DNA of 64,000 nucleotides from a bacterium BMS3Abin03 (GTDB lineage Bacteria > Bacteroidota > Ignavibacteria > Ignavibacteriales > Ignavibacteriaceae). Shown one piece after another: positions 19,741 through 30,466 of the stretch. Numbering within the stretch: the stretch's first letter is position 1; each line of letters starts with the position of its first letter. The DNA is taken from contig BDSV01000044.1 in NCBI GenBank assembly GCA_002898075.1, positions 1 through 64,000 of the forward strand, given 5' to 3'. Both the position numbers and the translations under genes were made by a program. Under the pieces are notes generated by a model. The model ran no database searches, was not told the origin of the DNA, and saw only the letters and a list, made by a program, of their open reading frames with translations.

Positions 19741-21144
19741 TTAATTATAGTGTCCTTTGCCAAACAAAACAACGAAAATCGTTCTGAAGATTATTTTAAA
19801 ATCCATACGTAAAGACATATTTTCTATGTAGAACAGATCATATCTTAATTTAGCTTTAACATCCTCGACCGTCTCGTCATATTTATGTTTTACCTGTGCC
19901 CAGCCGGTTATTCCGGGGCGCACTTTTAACCTTCGTTTGTAATATGGAATTTCATTCGAAAGCATTTCAACAAAATAGGGTCTTTCCGGTCTGGGTCCCA
20001 CAATGCTCATTTCACCTTTTAGAACGTTCAGCATCTGGGGTACTTCATCAATTCTAACTTTTCTTATAATTTTTCCCACACGCGTAACACGGGGATCATC
20101 CCTCATCGACCAGACAGGACCGGTTAATTTTTCAGCATCCACATACATCGAACGAAATTTAATTATTTTAAATTTTTGTCCGTTCATTCCAACCCTTTGC
20201 TGCCTGAAAAAAACGGGACCTTTACTGTCTAATTTTATAACAATTGCAGTAATTAAATTAACCGGCAGGGTAACAACTAAAATTATGAATGAAGTGATAA
20301 TATCTAACAACCGTTTAAGCTTTTTTTCCCATTCCGGCATCAGTTCCGGCATAATGTCAATTAGCGGCATCCCGTAAATCTGAGATGTTCTCGCCTGCCC
20401 GCTGAGGATTTCGTAAAGGTCGGGAACTATTTTTAATCCTACCTGCTTATGTTCCAGTTTAGAAATAACATTTACAAGCAGGTTGTGGTCTTCTTTTTCC
20501 AGCGCAATAATAACCTCTTTTGCTTCTGCTTCATCCACTATCTTTTCAATTTCATCTACAGTTCCGGTTACTTCGGTTCCCTTATAAAATTTTCCCACAT
20601 TATCGGGATTAACGGCAGCATAAGCTTTCACATCGAGCCCGAGCGCCGGGTGATCGACTACCTGATCGTGAACTTCCTTTGCTTTAGGATTATAGCCAAC
20701 TATAACTGCGCATCTTCTGCCGATTCCTTTTACGAGCAATCTCCGCTGGAATCCCCGTATAGTTAGTCTTCCGACACCAACAAAAAAAAGAAGCAAGCCC
20801 CAGTAGATAAAAATCAATATCCTGCTGTTCGATTCAACACCGTGAAGATAATCATCAATAAAGATTACGATAAAGAGAATAAATATTCCGACGAATGTAG
20901 CTTTAAACAGAGTTGATAATTCATCGAACCGTGAAGCAGCAAACCAGGTGCGGTACATTCCCACAAAAGTAAATATCAGCAGCCAGTAGAAATAAACCAC
21001 AAGCATCGGCACAAACTCTTCGGGCATAGTAATAAGCTGAAACAACCCCGATTCTACCCTTACATAAAAGAATGCAGCCCATGCAAGGTTTATAAAGAGA
21101 AAGTCGAATAGAATGACAAGTATTTTTTCTGTTCTTTTGCTCAA
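19741..21144 (-). CDS. Undecaprenyl-phosphate sugar phosphotransferase (WcaJ/exopolysaccharide polyprenyl glycosylphosphotransferase family)
   Basis: Complete PGT core: KRLLDIITSF, RVGMNGQKFKIIKFRSMY, KVRIDEVPQMLNVLKGEMSIVGPRPERP, RPGITGWAQV. Confidence 0.93.
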   Translation of the reverse strand: MSKRTEKILVILFDFLFINLAWAAFFYVRVESGLFQLITMPEEFVPMLVVYFYWLLIFTFVGMYRTWFAASRFDELSTLFKATFVGIFILFIVIFIDDYLHGVESNSRILIFIYWGLLLFFVGVGRLTIRGFQRRLLVKGIGRRCAVIVGYNPKAKEVHDQVVDHPALGLDVKAYAAVNPDNVGKFYKGTEVTGTVDEIEKIVDEAEAKEVIIALEKEDHNLLVNVISKLEHKQVGLKIVPDLYEILSGQARTSQIYGMPLIDIMPELMPEWEKKLKRLLDIITSFIILVVTLPVNLITAIVIKLDSKGPVFFRQQRVGMNGQKFKIIKFRSMYVDAEKLTGPVWSMRDDPRVTRVGKIIRKVRIDEVPQMLNVLKGEMSIVGPRPERPYFVEMLSNEIPYYKRRLKVRPGITGWAQVKHKYDETVEDVKAKLRYDLFYIENMSLRMDFKIIFRTIFVVLFGKGHYN

Positions 21145-21199
21145 ATTGTTACTTAATAATTATTCATTTTTAAGTATAGATAAAATTCATTTAATAAAA

Positions 21200-22423
21200 T
21201 TAAATTTCTTTAATGATAGAAGTGAGCTTTTCAGCTTGTTTCATTCTATCAAAATTCTCAATGACAAAAGGTCTTCCTTTTTTACCTAGAGCGCTTAATA
21301 CCGGATCAACAATTAATTTTTCTAATGTTTGTAAATATTCTTCTTCATTACCCGGTTCCACCAAAACACCCGCTTCACATTTTTTAAAAATTTTAGCTGT
21401 TTCCGATTCCAAATCGGCAGATAATAAAACGGGAACTCCGGCAGCCCAGCTTTCAAATATTTTAACAGGAGTATTACCACCAGTGTCTATGAGAATTTTT
21501 TTTCGCGGGATAAGACTTAAATCCGAAGCTGCAACCAATTTCGCTATCTCTTCAATACTCATTGAATCTAAGTGTAAAAAATTAATCTTGCCTTTAATTT
21601 TCATTAAAAAATCATTAAGATTGTCTCCATTACCAATAGCAACAAAAAAAATATTTTCTTTATCATGATCAAGTTTCGATAGAACATTTCCCAGCAAGTC
21701 AATATCATTCATTCCGTAATTAAAAGACCCGAAATAAATCAGAACAATTTTATTAATTGGTATCCTATATTTTTCCCGAATACTTAATTTATCACTTTCA
21801 TTTACTGGTTTGAATACACTTGAGTCTGCACCGTTATAAATCACTTTAATTTTTTCTTCATCAATACCTTTCTTTACAATATTTGCTTTATCACCTTCGG
21901 CAGTAACAAGAATAACCGATGCTGTTCTCAGGATAAATTTTTCAATTTTAGTTAAAATATTAATTACAGATTTTCTTTTAAGAAGACCAAGCTCTATCCC
22001 AATATCCGGCCAGATATCTCTCAAATCTATTATAAATCTTATTCCTTTTAATTTAGAAATCAACGCAGCAGCGAAAGAGGTAGAAATAGGTGGTGATGAT
22101 GAGATTATTATATCAGCTTTATAGGAAGAAAAAAGAGTGTAAAAAAACGACGAACAGAAAAAAGAAAAATAAGACAGACCCCGTTTAATTAATGAATGTT
22201 TTTTAGGTAAATAAATCGGCAGGTAAATTATTCCCCGCTTTTCATCCTTTTGAAAAAACTTCGAAAATCCTTTATAAATATAGCCAAGAGGATAATTCGG
22301 CAACGGTGCAATTATTTTAATCTCATTGTTATCATTTTTCAATGCATTAACAAAATATTGCATTCTCAAAGAAGCTGCTCCAACTTCAGGATAATAAAAA
22401 TGTGCGTAGATTAATATTTTCAT
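21200..22423 (-). CDS. Glycosyltransferase family 4 (WbuB-like)
   Basis: KILIYAHFYYPEVGAASLRM; IRFIIDLRDIWPD; VIYNGAD; PVKIFESWAAGVPVL. Confidence 0.88.
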   Translation of the reverse strand: MKILIYAHFYYPEVGAASLRMQYFVNALKNDNNEIKIIAPLPNYPLGYIYKGFSKFFQKDEKRGIIYLPIYLPKKHSLIKRGLSYFSFFCSSFFYTLFSSYKADIIISSSPPISTSFAAALISKLKGIRFIIDLRDIWPDIGIELGLLKRKSVINILTKIEKFILRTASVILVTAEGDKANIVKKGIDEEKIKVIYNGADSSVFKPVNESDKLSIREKYRIPINKIVLIYFGSFNYGMNDIDLLGNVLSKLDHDKENIFFVAIGNGDNLNDFLMKIKGKINFLHLDSMSIEEIAKLVAASDLSLIPRKKILIDTGGNTPVKIFESWAAGVPVLLSADLESETAKIFKKCEAGVLVEPGNEEEYLQTLEKLIVDPVLSALGKKGRPFVIENFDRMKQAEKLTSIIKEI

Positions 22424-22466
22424 TAAATAAAACTATATTAAAATTCTTGTTAAATACAATTTAGAT

Positions 22467-23381
22467 TTAGTTGAAAAGGTATTTACAATATAATTTTCTA
22501 ACCAATTCATAATTCCTATACAATTCGCTATTATTATGAATTATTCTGTAAAAGTACTTTTTAATTATAAAAAAGGAAATATTTACTATGAGAAACAGAT
22601 AGTATTTAATCGTGATGAAATTCTTTTTATAAAACAGAATAAGCCCTTTATTTCTAAAATAGAAAATAAAGCTGCTCCGTACATCTTCGTGATGCTCACC
22701 TAAATGTATAATATTCTCAGTATCTATTACATAGTTTTGGTAGCCACCTTTTTTTATCCTGTAAGATAGATCTGCATCTTCAACATACATAAAATAATCA
22801 TCATCAAACCCTTTATGTTTTTCAAACAGTTTTTTCCTGATCATGAAAAAAGCACCTTTAACAATATCAACCTCCTTTGGAAAACTTAATGTATTACTCT
22901 TTTCACGTCGCAGTTTCAATAAAACATTTTTTAACCCAATTAGTTCTATTAACCGCCTAATTAAAGAAGGGAAAGCATAAAAGGATGGCTGATAGGAACC
23001 ATCTTCGTTTCTTAATTGAAGTCCTAATAGACCGATATTCTCCATTGCTTCAATTTCTTTTACCATTGTTTGTACAGGATTTCCCATTAAGATTATATCA
23101 CTATTTGCAAATAACAAGTAATCACCTTCTGCAATTTTTGCACCCTGATTGCAGGCGTGTGCAAATCCCTTATTAGTTTTATTTTCAATCAATTTTACAT
23201 CGGCAAACTTCGCCTTGATCATGTTCACATTGTCTTCCTTAGATGCATTATCAACTACAATTACCTCAAAATTTGTTTCTTTAATTTTTTCATAAATACT
23301 ATTCAGCGTATTTTCAAGAGTATTTTTATTGTTGAAACTAACAATGACAATCGAAACTAGCGGGGTTTTATTTGCATGCAT
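22467..23381 (-). CDS. Glycosyltransferase family 2
   Basis: SIVIVSFNNKNTLENTLNSIYE, VVDNASKEDNV, NKGFAHACNQGAKIAEGDYLLFANSDI. Confidence 0.9.
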   Translation of the reverse strand: MHANKTPLVSIVIVSFNNKNTLENTLNSIYEKIKETNFEVIVVDNASKEDNVNMIKAKFADVKLIENKTNKGFAHACNQGAKIAEGDYLLFANSDIILMGNPVQTMVKEIEAMENIGLLGLQLRNEDGSYQPSFYAFPSLIRRLIELIGLKNVLLKLRREKSNTLSFPKEVDIVKGAFFMIRKKLFEKHKGFDDDYFMYVEDADLSYRIKKGGYQNYVIDTENIIHLGEHHEDVRSSFIFYFRNKGLILFYKKNFITIKYYLFLIVNISFFIIKKYFYRIIHNNSELYRNYELVRKLYCKYLFN

Positions 23382-23428
23382 ACTTTCTCGAGGCTAAAAT
23401 ATTATAGGAAGAATTTTCGGCAGTCAAA

Positions 23429-24340
23429 TTATTGCTTTTTAAGAATCATATAATAAAAATAAATAAGTTTTTCCTTAATTGAGAATTCATTCCTTAAAAC
23501 ATAATTAAAGTAATTATTCAGACAAATCCTCAATTTCCTGTTTTTCAAACAATTAATTGTTTGTTCGTAAAATAAAATTATTTGCCTCACCGAATTTAAT
23601 ATTTTTTCGCTACTGATTCTCAATTTATCCGAAACTAATTTTTGAAAATCTTTATAAAACAAGACTGAATTATTCAACCTGATTAACAGGTTCTCTTTTT
23701 TTCTGAATCTAAATTGGTTGCCGACATAATTCTTGCTGTGAATTCTGTAATAATCCAACGGCTCATTTACAAAACTAATCTTCCCAGAGCATAACGCACT
23801 AAAATAAATCCACTTATCATAAATATCATAAGGGGAGAAAGGAAGAATCCTTTCGATAAAATCTTTACGGACTAACATTGTTGCCCCGCGTGCATTATTA
23901 TAAAGCAATTGATTAAAGAGGTTTCCGGCTTTTCTAATTGGCGGGTATCGCTTCCCGGTTTTTCTACCGGAATTTAATAAATAAGATTGAGCAAAAACCA
24001 AATCGGATTTTTCATTTTCAATTGTCTCCAATAGAACCGATAGTTTATTTGGCATCCAAACATCATCCTGATCACAGAATGCAATGTATTTTCCATTGCA
24101 AAGTTTTATTCCTTTTTCAAAACTTTTTGTGGGACCCAGATTTTCTTCATTCCTTATCAACTGCACATTCTTATTATTTATATTAGCAAAAAAGTTCTTA
24201 ACCATTTCGTAAGTATTATCATCTGAACAGTCGTCGATAATTATAATTTCATAATCATTGCAGGTTTGATGTAGCAATGAATCAAGTTGCTCGCGTATAT
24301 ATTGCGAGCCGTTATATGCAGCTAAAATAATTGAAATCAT
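23429..24340 (-). CDS. Glycosyltransferase family 2
   Basis: SIILAAYNGSQYIREQLDSLLHQTCNDYEIIIIDDCSDD, YIAFCDQDDVWMPNKL. Confidence 0.92.
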   Translation of the reverse strand: MISIILAAYNGSQYIREQLDSLLHQTCNDYEIIIIDDCSDDNTYEMVKNFFANINNKNVQLIRNEENLGPTKSFEKGIKLCNGKYIAFCDQDDVWMPNKLSVLLETIENEKSDLVFAQSYLLNSGRKTGKRYPPIRKAGNLFNQLLYNNARGATMLVRKDFIERILPFSPYDIYDKWIYFSALCSGKISFVNEPLDYYRIHSKNYVGNQFRFRKKENLLIRLNNSVLFYKDFQKLVSDKLRISSEKILNSVRQIILFYEQTINCLKNRKLRICLNNYFNYVLRNEFSIKEKLIYFYYMILKKQ

Positions 24341-24373
24341 AACAGAAAATTAATAATTCAACAATTATAGAAC

Positions 24374-25237
24374 TCAGTTTTGTTTATAACTTCCAAATAT
24401 TCCCTTTTTAAAATCAAGATAACCTTTGATTATGTATCCGATCTTCGAAAATTTATTTTTCTCATAGAGGAGCATTTTAATAACTGTGCGTCGATACACT
24501 TTTGACTCTTTACCTTTAAAATATTCAGGGAACAGGTGTTTATATTTTCGTTTTAAATATAGCCGGTTACGTGTTTTATAGTAGAACCGTACCGGATTAT
24601 GGTTGTATGGATAAACATCTTTTAAAAAAAGTTTTCGCTTTATTATGTTGCCTTCTTCGTGTAATAAGATACAATTATTAACCTGAATAATTTTATAATT
24701 TTGTAAGTGCAGCTTTAAATAATACTCGATATCTACAAAATCAATAAAAAAATCTTCATTAAAACCGCCAACTTTTTCAAATACTTTTAAGTTCAGCAAA
24801 TTTCCGGATGACATAACATCGAATTTTTCTGTCCAATTAATCTCGTCAACTTTCTGCGTGTTGAATTTATTTGCATGTACCGGGGAAACCACTCCAACTT
24901 CAGGTATTTGCCGGCTGACCTCTAATAATTTTTCCACCATTTTCTCCGGTGGATAACTATCCTGATCGAGTGTAATCAAATAGTCGAATTTATCATCAAT
25001 AGCTCTGTGTGCTGCAACATTTAATGCTTTACCAATTCCTACATTTTCATTAAAAAAAATGTACTCTATATTTTCCAATTCTTTAATCCGGGAGACTAAT
25101 ACATCATTTTTGTTCTCTGAATTATCCACAATGTAGAGTTTATCAACCTGCTCACTGATTGATAGAATGTTTTTTTTGACATTTTCTTCCGGATTATAGA
25201 GAACAATTACTCCAGCTACGGCAGCTTTATTCATCAT
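24374..25237 (-). CDS. Glycosyltransferase family 2 (rhamnosyltransferase-like)
   Basis: AGVIVLYNPEENVKKNI, YIVDNSEN, DYLITLDQDSYPP. Confidence 0.88.
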   Translation of the reverse strand: MMNKAAVAGVIVLYNPEENVKKNILSISEQVDKLYIVDNSENKNDVLVSRIKELENIEYIFFNENVGIGKALNVAAHRAIDDKFDYLITLDQDSYPPEKMVEKLLEVSRQIPEVGVVSPVHANKFNTQKVDEINWTEKFDVMSSGNLLNLKVFEKVGGFNEDFFIDFVDIEYYLKLHLQNYKIIQVNNCILLHEEGNIIKRKLFLKDVYPYNHNPVRFYYKTRNRLYLKRKYKHLFPEYFKGKESKVYRRTVIKMLLYEKNKFSKIGYIIKGYLDFKKGIFGSYKQN

Positions 25238-26444
25238 TTAAGTTTTTATAAATATTTTTATACTGATCAATTGATTGTTCTAAATTCAATTCGTTCTTTG
25301 CTGTTAGGAAACAACGCTTTGAAATTTCTTCATCCTGTAATAGCCTTATCAATTCTTCAACAGCAGAACTATAATCATTATTCTTAATTATGACACCGAC
25401 ATTGTATTTTCTAATAATATCTTTCGTATCACCAACGCCTTCGCTTACAACAACGGGAATTCCCGCAGCAAGATACTCTGCAAATTTAAGTGGTGAAGAG
25501 ACTCTGTTTATCAGATTATTTTCTCTCAGGAGAACACCAAAATCACAATCTGAAAGTATATATATTACTTCAGTTGAATCAGCAATAATAAACTCAATCT
25601 TATCAATTAAATTTTGTTCGGTCTTAATTATGCTTTTAAACTCTTCAATTTGATAGCTTACTATTTTAAAAAGAAAATCGGGAAACACATTTTTACACTC
25701 ATTTATAAATTGTAATAATTCCGAAATATTCTGCCACGAAGCAGCAGAACCGGAATACACACCGACTATATTTTCTTTTTTATGATTGATATTACTAAAT
25801 TCATTTTCTTTCCGATCGCTAACTATGGTTCTGTTAGGAATAACCTGGACTTTTCTATTTAGATTATCATCATACTTCTCGAATTTCTCTATCATATATT
25901 TTTTGAATGCCCGGGAGACAACTACAATAGCATCCGATTTTTTTATAACTCTTTTTTCCAGATATTCGAATAGTTTTACTTTTAAACTTTTTCTTCTCCA
26001 ATGATTTTTAAAAATCTCCTCTTCTATAAAAACACCTCTGTTATCATACAAAAGTTTTACACCCGGGAAACGCAATTTCATTACCCACCCGATTATAGCC
26101 GGAAACAAGCTGCGGGCATGTAAAATTTTAATCTTTTCATTTTTAATTATTTTAGAAACGCTTGTAATCCCTGCAAAGAAAAAAATCAACCAGTTAGGTA
26201 AAAATCTTCTGTACTTAAGCTGAGTTGTAATAAAAGTGATTTCCCCATCATATTGTCTTCGTATTCCCGATAGCTTATTTAACACTTCTTCCGAACTTTT
26301 CCCGGGTTCGAAAGAGACAAAACAGGGATTGAATTTGTTGCCTGAAATACTTTTCAGCAGTGGTAATCCCTGTGATAAAATTATCGGATTATCCAAACTA
26401 CCGTCATTAATAAATAAAATATTTATACGCTTATCGGTATTCAA
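25227..26444 (-). CDS. Glycosyltransferase family 4
   Basis: KILHARSLFPAIIGW, VIPNRTIV, PLKFAEYLAAGIPVVVSEGVGDT. Confidence 0.85.
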   Translation of the reverse strand: MNTDKRINILFINDGSLDNPIILSQGLPLLKSISGNKFNPCFVSFEPGKSSEEVLNKLSGIRRQYDGEITFITTQLKYRRFLPNWLIFFFAGITSVSKIIKNEKIKILHARSLFPAIIGWVMKLRFPGVKLLYDNRGVFIEEEIFKNHWRRKSLKVKLFEYLEKRVIKKSDAIVVVSRAFKKYMIEKFEKYDDNLNRKVQVIPNRTIVSDRKENEFSNINHKKENIVGVYSGSAASWQNISELLQFINECKNVFPDFLFKIVSYQIEEFKSIIKTEQNLIDKIEFIIADSTEVIYILSDCDFGVLLRENNLINRVSSPLKFAEYLAAGIPVVVSEGVGDTKDIIRKYNVGVIIKNNDYSSAVEELIRLLQDEEISKRCFLTAKNELNLEQSIDQYKNIYKNLNDE

Positions 26445-26475
26445 AAAGTTCTATTTAATTTTATATTAACACTGT

Positions 26476-27888
26476 TCATTCATTTACCGGTGCAACATCT
26501 AATTCTCTTCGCTCGTATTCTACATAAGCAATTATAATGGCTAAGATTATATCTATTTTATATTTTATTAATACTGCTGTAAAAAGACTGTAAACCATTA
26601 AGCCGGCTAATGAGCCAAGAATGGCTAAGGTCATTATTTTCACTTCAATATTCTGAGTGTTCTTAAGTACATAGTATGTTTGAGTAAATAACCTGACATA
26701 CAGCCATAAAAATAAGAGTAATCCGATTATGCCTCCCTTCCATAAAACAAACAGCCATGAATTATCCGGGTAATTTACCGCTAAGTTTGAAGTACTTAAT
26801 ATTTTATATTTTACCGTATCGCCGAGACCTTTGCCGATAATCGGGCTTTCCAAAAATTTCATAATTATATAGTAACCTAATTCCATGCGCATCAGGAACG
26901 ATTGATCCTCGGTTGGGTTTGCAAGCGATTCCGTCCTGTATTTAATATCGTTACTTGTCGATCTTTGAATATTTTTAGAGCTGCTACGCATACCAAAGAT
27001 GAATACCGGTAGTAGAATAATTATAATTACTGCGGATATTTTTATCTTGGATACACCTTTCCACAAATGTAAATATAGCGCAATTATACTTAATATGGCA
27101 ACAAATCCGGAAACCCAAAGAGACCTGGTAAGGGTAAGGATAAGACCGACAAAAATAAAAATAAATGCACCGATGAACAGACTTTTCTTAATGAAATCCG
27201 GTTTTTTCAAGATTAAGTAGGCAAATATTAAAGATAACGCAATTATAAAAATACCTGATTGAAATGTTACTACCCTTGTCCATCCTAAAAGTTTATAAAT
27301 AACCAGATACTCAGCAGCTATCAACCCCGCAATAACCGTAATAGAGATGAAAATATATTTATAATATTTCCTTTCCTTAATTAAGTAAAAAATTACGATG
27401 GAGAACGAGTAATAAAAAAAATGATAAATCTCACTGATTATAAATCCTTTTGGGTTATTGTTTTGGATTCCAACAATCATAGAGAATAGGGCATATCCCG
27501 TAAGAGCTATTAAAGGAAGTCTTAAATATTTTAAATCAAAATTGAAGGGCTTATCATACCCTGCATATTTAAATATAGCCAGAAGCGAAAGGATGAACAA
27601 AGGAATATCCTGCAATATTATCCATTTTATCCAATAATGAAATAGCTGATTCAGATAAATCAAGGGGAGAAGATTAATTACTATTAAAAGCATCGGCAGA
27701 TGAAATTCACTACCTGAAAGTACAATAGCAACTAAAATTGCTATATTTATTCCCGACAATATAAATAACGCATATTCTCCAGCAACTCGTATTATGGTTA
27801 ATTCAATTAGAATTACTAATAAAACCACCAGACTGAGGAAAAAGATATTGTTTTTAGTTATTCGAATATTTTCAGATTTGCCGATCAT
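26476..27888 (-). CDS. O-antigen ligase/polymerase (Wzy/WaaL-like) membrane protein
   Basis: Polytopic; large loop with EDQSFLMRMELGYYIIMKFLESPIIGKGLGDTVKY then NSWLFVLWKGGIIGLLLFL, typical of Wzy_C/O-antigen ligase. Confidence 0.8.
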   Translation of the reverse strand: MIGKSENIRITKNNIFFLSLVVLLVILIELTIIRVAGEYALFILSGINIAILVAIVLSGSEFHLPMLLIVINLLPLIYLNQLFHYWIKWIILQDIPLFILSLLAIFKYAGYDKPFNFDLKYLRLPLIALTGYALFSMIVGIQNNNPKGFIISEIYHFFYYSFSIVIFYLIKERKYYKYIFISITVIAGLIAAEYLVIYKLLGWTRVVTFQSGIFIIALSLIFAYLILKKPDFIKKSLFIGAFIFIFVGLILTLTRSLWVSGFVAILSIIALYLHLWKGVSKIKISAVIIIILLPVFIFGMRSSSKNIQRSTSNDIKYRTESLANPTEDQSFLMRMELGYYIIMKFLESPIIGKGLGDTVKYKILSTSNLAVNYPDNSWLFVLWKGGIIGLLLFLWLYVRLFTQTYYVLKNTQNIEVKIMTLAILGSLAGLMVYSLFTAVLIKYKIDIILAIIIAYVEYERRELDVAPVNE

Positions 27889-27943
27889 TAATTTTTATAT
27901 TGCTAAAATATTACTTCAAAATAAACAAATTATTTTTGTGTTA

Positions 27944-28036
27944 TTTCATCTGTTTATAATTTTAAATTTTGGTCAGATGGAACTTGCATTATAATTATTT
28001 TCTTATGTGTAAAAAGATTTTTCATGCTCGGTTCAT
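27944..28036 (+). repeat. Copy A of a ~92 bp dispersed repeat family
   Basis: TTTCATCTGTTTATAATTTTAAATTTTGGTCAGATGGAACTTGCATTATAATTATTTTCTTATGTGTAAAAAGATTTTTCATGCTCGGTTCAT; aligns to copies at 38463, 51043, 63380. Confidence 0.8.
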
Positions 28037-28099
28037 TCAAAAAATATTTTCCATGGATATTTTTAACTTCGCAAATTATGATGAATGAAACCCGAACAT

Positions 28100-29539
28100 C
28101 TATATTTTGAAAAGATCAAATAATTCCTTGAATTTATTTGCGCCGATAATCTTCATTAATAAAGCATAGACTATTAAACCTAAAATTACAAGTACGCCAA
28201 AAAGTATTCCGGAGTTTAAAACGTTTATAAAAATTAACTTTAACGATAAAAGAATTATCAATAAAATTATACTAATTAAAAATGATTCTTTAAAGCTAAA
28301 AGAAAAATTCAAAAATTTAAGCTCAATCAGTTTAAAAGGTATTGCAAATACAGGATATAACAGGATTAAAGATGAAATTAAGTAACTAACAGCCACACCT
28401 ATTACTCCCCAATTTAAACCGATAAAAAACCCGGTAACATATATCACCCCGCTTATTGCGCCCCATCTGAACATCCAATCTGTTCTACCTTTTGCCTGGT
28501 AAATCGAGCCGGTAGTTGTTGCAACAGATTGTATTAATCCAACCGGGGCAAGTATCATCAATAAGATTGCCAATAAAGCAGTATCCCATTTATTATTGAA
28601 GAAGGTAATTGAAAACAAATCACTCAATGCAAACACACTTACCATTAATGGAAATGTTAAAAATGAAATTGCATTTGCTACTTTTGTATAAATCTTTTTA
28701 AACCTCTCATTATCATTTTGAATTTTGGAATAAATCGGGAACATTACTCTTGACACGACTAATGAAATGTTTTGCAGCGGATAAAGCATAATTTTGTATG
28801 CCAGGTAATAATGACCCAGTTCCCTCTCCCCTAAAAATTTTCCTATTATCAGGTAATCCGTATTCCTAACGAAGTAATTAAATATATTGTATCCTAAAAG
28901 ATTAAGACTATAACTAACAACTGGTTTTATCTTCCCGTAAGAAAAAAAGAACAACGGCTTCCAGGTATTTACAATCAACAACAAACTTGTAGTAATAAAA
29001 GCAACTGTCAGACTCTGGAATACCAAACTCCATACGCCGAATTTAAGCAGAGCTAATGATATTCCAACCACTGCACCCAATATAACAGAAATTAATTCTA
29101 TTTTGGCAAGCAAATCAAATTTCAATTCTTTTTCAAGCAACTTTTTATGAACAATGCTGAAGGATGAGAGAATGAAAGAAATTGAAAGTACTTTTAAAAG
29201 ATTTTCAACTTTCATATTGTTATAAAACTCTGCGCCGAACGGTGCTGCTAAGAAAACTAAAACAGCCACAAGTATCCCGAATCCCACATTAACCCAAAAA
29301 ATTGAAGAAAGGGCTTCTTCAGTTAAATCCTGATTTTGTATAATAGCTGCTGCGGTTCCTAGGTCCTTAAAAATATCGAGGAAACCAATAATAACTATAG
29401 CCATAGCCATCACTCCGAAATCGGATGGAGTTAATAAAGCAGCCAGGATAATAGTAGTAGTATATTGAATTACCTGCCTGCCTAATTGAGAGGCGGAAGC
29501 CCATTTAACTCCTTTTACAGCATCTTTTTTTAATTGCAT
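28100..29539 (-). CDS. Lipopolysaccharide/polysaccharide flippase (Wzx/WzxC-like)
   Basis: KKDAVKGVKWASASQLGRQVIQYTTTIILAALLTPSDFGVMAMAIVIIGF. Confidence 0.9.
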   Translation of the reverse strand: MQLKKDAVKGVKWASASQLGRQVIQYTTTIILAALLTPSDFGVMAMAIVIIGFLDIFKDLGTAAAIIQNQDLTEEALSSIFWVNVGFGILVAVLVFLAAPFGAEFYNNMKVENLLKVLSISFILSSFSIVHKKLLEKELKFDLLAKIELISVILGAVVGISLALLKFGVWSLVFQSLTVAFITTSLLLIVNTWKPLFFFSYGKIKPVVSYSLNLLGYNIFNYFVRNTDYLIIGKFLGERELGHYYLAYKIMLYPLQNISLVVSRVMFPIYSKIQNDNERFKKIYTKVANAISFLTFPLMVSVFALSDLFSITFFNNKWDTALLAILLMILAPVGLIQSVATTTGSIYQAKGRTDWMFRWGAISGVIYVTGFFIGLNWGVIGVAVSYLISSLILLYPVFAIPFKLIELKFLNFSFSFKESFLISIILLIILLSLKLIFINVLNSGILFGVLVILGLIVYALLMKIIGANKFKELFDLFKI

Positions 29540-29554
29540 AAATTACATTGAATT

Positions 29555-30421
29555 TTAATATGTGCATTCTAAAAATATATCTAACTTAAGAATACATTTA
29601 CCTTTATATTTAAAATTGTAGAGCAGTTTAATGAACCATTCATTCTTCTCTAAAAATGATATCATCTTCGCATTTATTCTTAATCCCGGAAAAATAGACC
29701 GGATTTTAGGAAGCGGTATTATAGTTTTAAATTTATTAAATCCATGTTTCTTCAACACTTCAATCATTTCTGTATAAGTTGTTTCGTTAATGTGGGTGCC
29801 TTGAGCCGGAACCTTGTTTGTATAAGTATAATCAAAAATCCGGGTTACATCGCTGGGTCCAAACAATCTATTAGGCATTAAAATAATTAGTTTTCCATCT
29901 GGCTTTAATATTCTTTTAATTGATGTTAAATGTGATTCGAGGTCGGCAGGAGCGATATGCTCAATTACATTGTCTGAAAAAACAAAATCAAATTTATCAT
30001 CTAAATTAAAATCTATTATATCGGATTTGACAAATTCAATAGCCGGATCTGAATTGGATAGAACATATTCCGATATATCGACACCAACTAACCTTTTTGG
30101 TTTTCCCGTTTCCCGGATAGCGCTTAGTAAGTCACCATTTCCACATCCAACATCTAATATCGACTTTCCGTTAAATGCATTACCAAATTTTTTAACCAAA
30201 TTTATTTTGGGGTTTTGCTTCGCCGGAAGTTTTGCTTTACCGTAGAGTGAGTGAACAGTGTTGTAAACCACTCTATATAATTCCTTCCTTTTTTCTGAGT
30301 TAATCTCATTTAAAATTTTAAAATGAAATTCTTTTTCTACCTCAAATGCTTTTGCTAAAATATCTTCAGGAATTCCTATATCGGAAGAAAATCTTCTTAT
30401 ATGTGGATATTTTGAATTCAT
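29555..30421 (-). CDS. Class I SAM-dependent methyltransferase
   Basis: GKSILDVGCGNGDLLSAI; FDFVFSDNVIEHI; ILKPDGKLIILMPN. Confidence 0.92.
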   Translation of the reverse strand: MNSKYPHIRRFSSDIGIPEDILAKAFEVEKEFHFKILNEINSEKRKELYRVVYNTVHSLYGKAKLPAKQNPKINLVKKFGNAFNGKSILDVGCGNGDLLSAIRETGKPKRLVGVDISEYVLSNSDPAIEFVKSDIIDFNLDDKFDFVFSDNVIEHIAPADLESHLTSIKRILKPDGKLIILMPNRLFGPSDVTRIFDYTYTNKVPAQGTHINETTYTEMIEVLKKHGFNKFKTIIPLPKIRSIFPGLRINAKMISFLEKNEWFIKLLYNFKYKGKCILKLDIFLECTY

Positions 30422-30466
30422 TTATATTATTGTTGTTTAACTCGATCCTATCACTTCCATAAAATT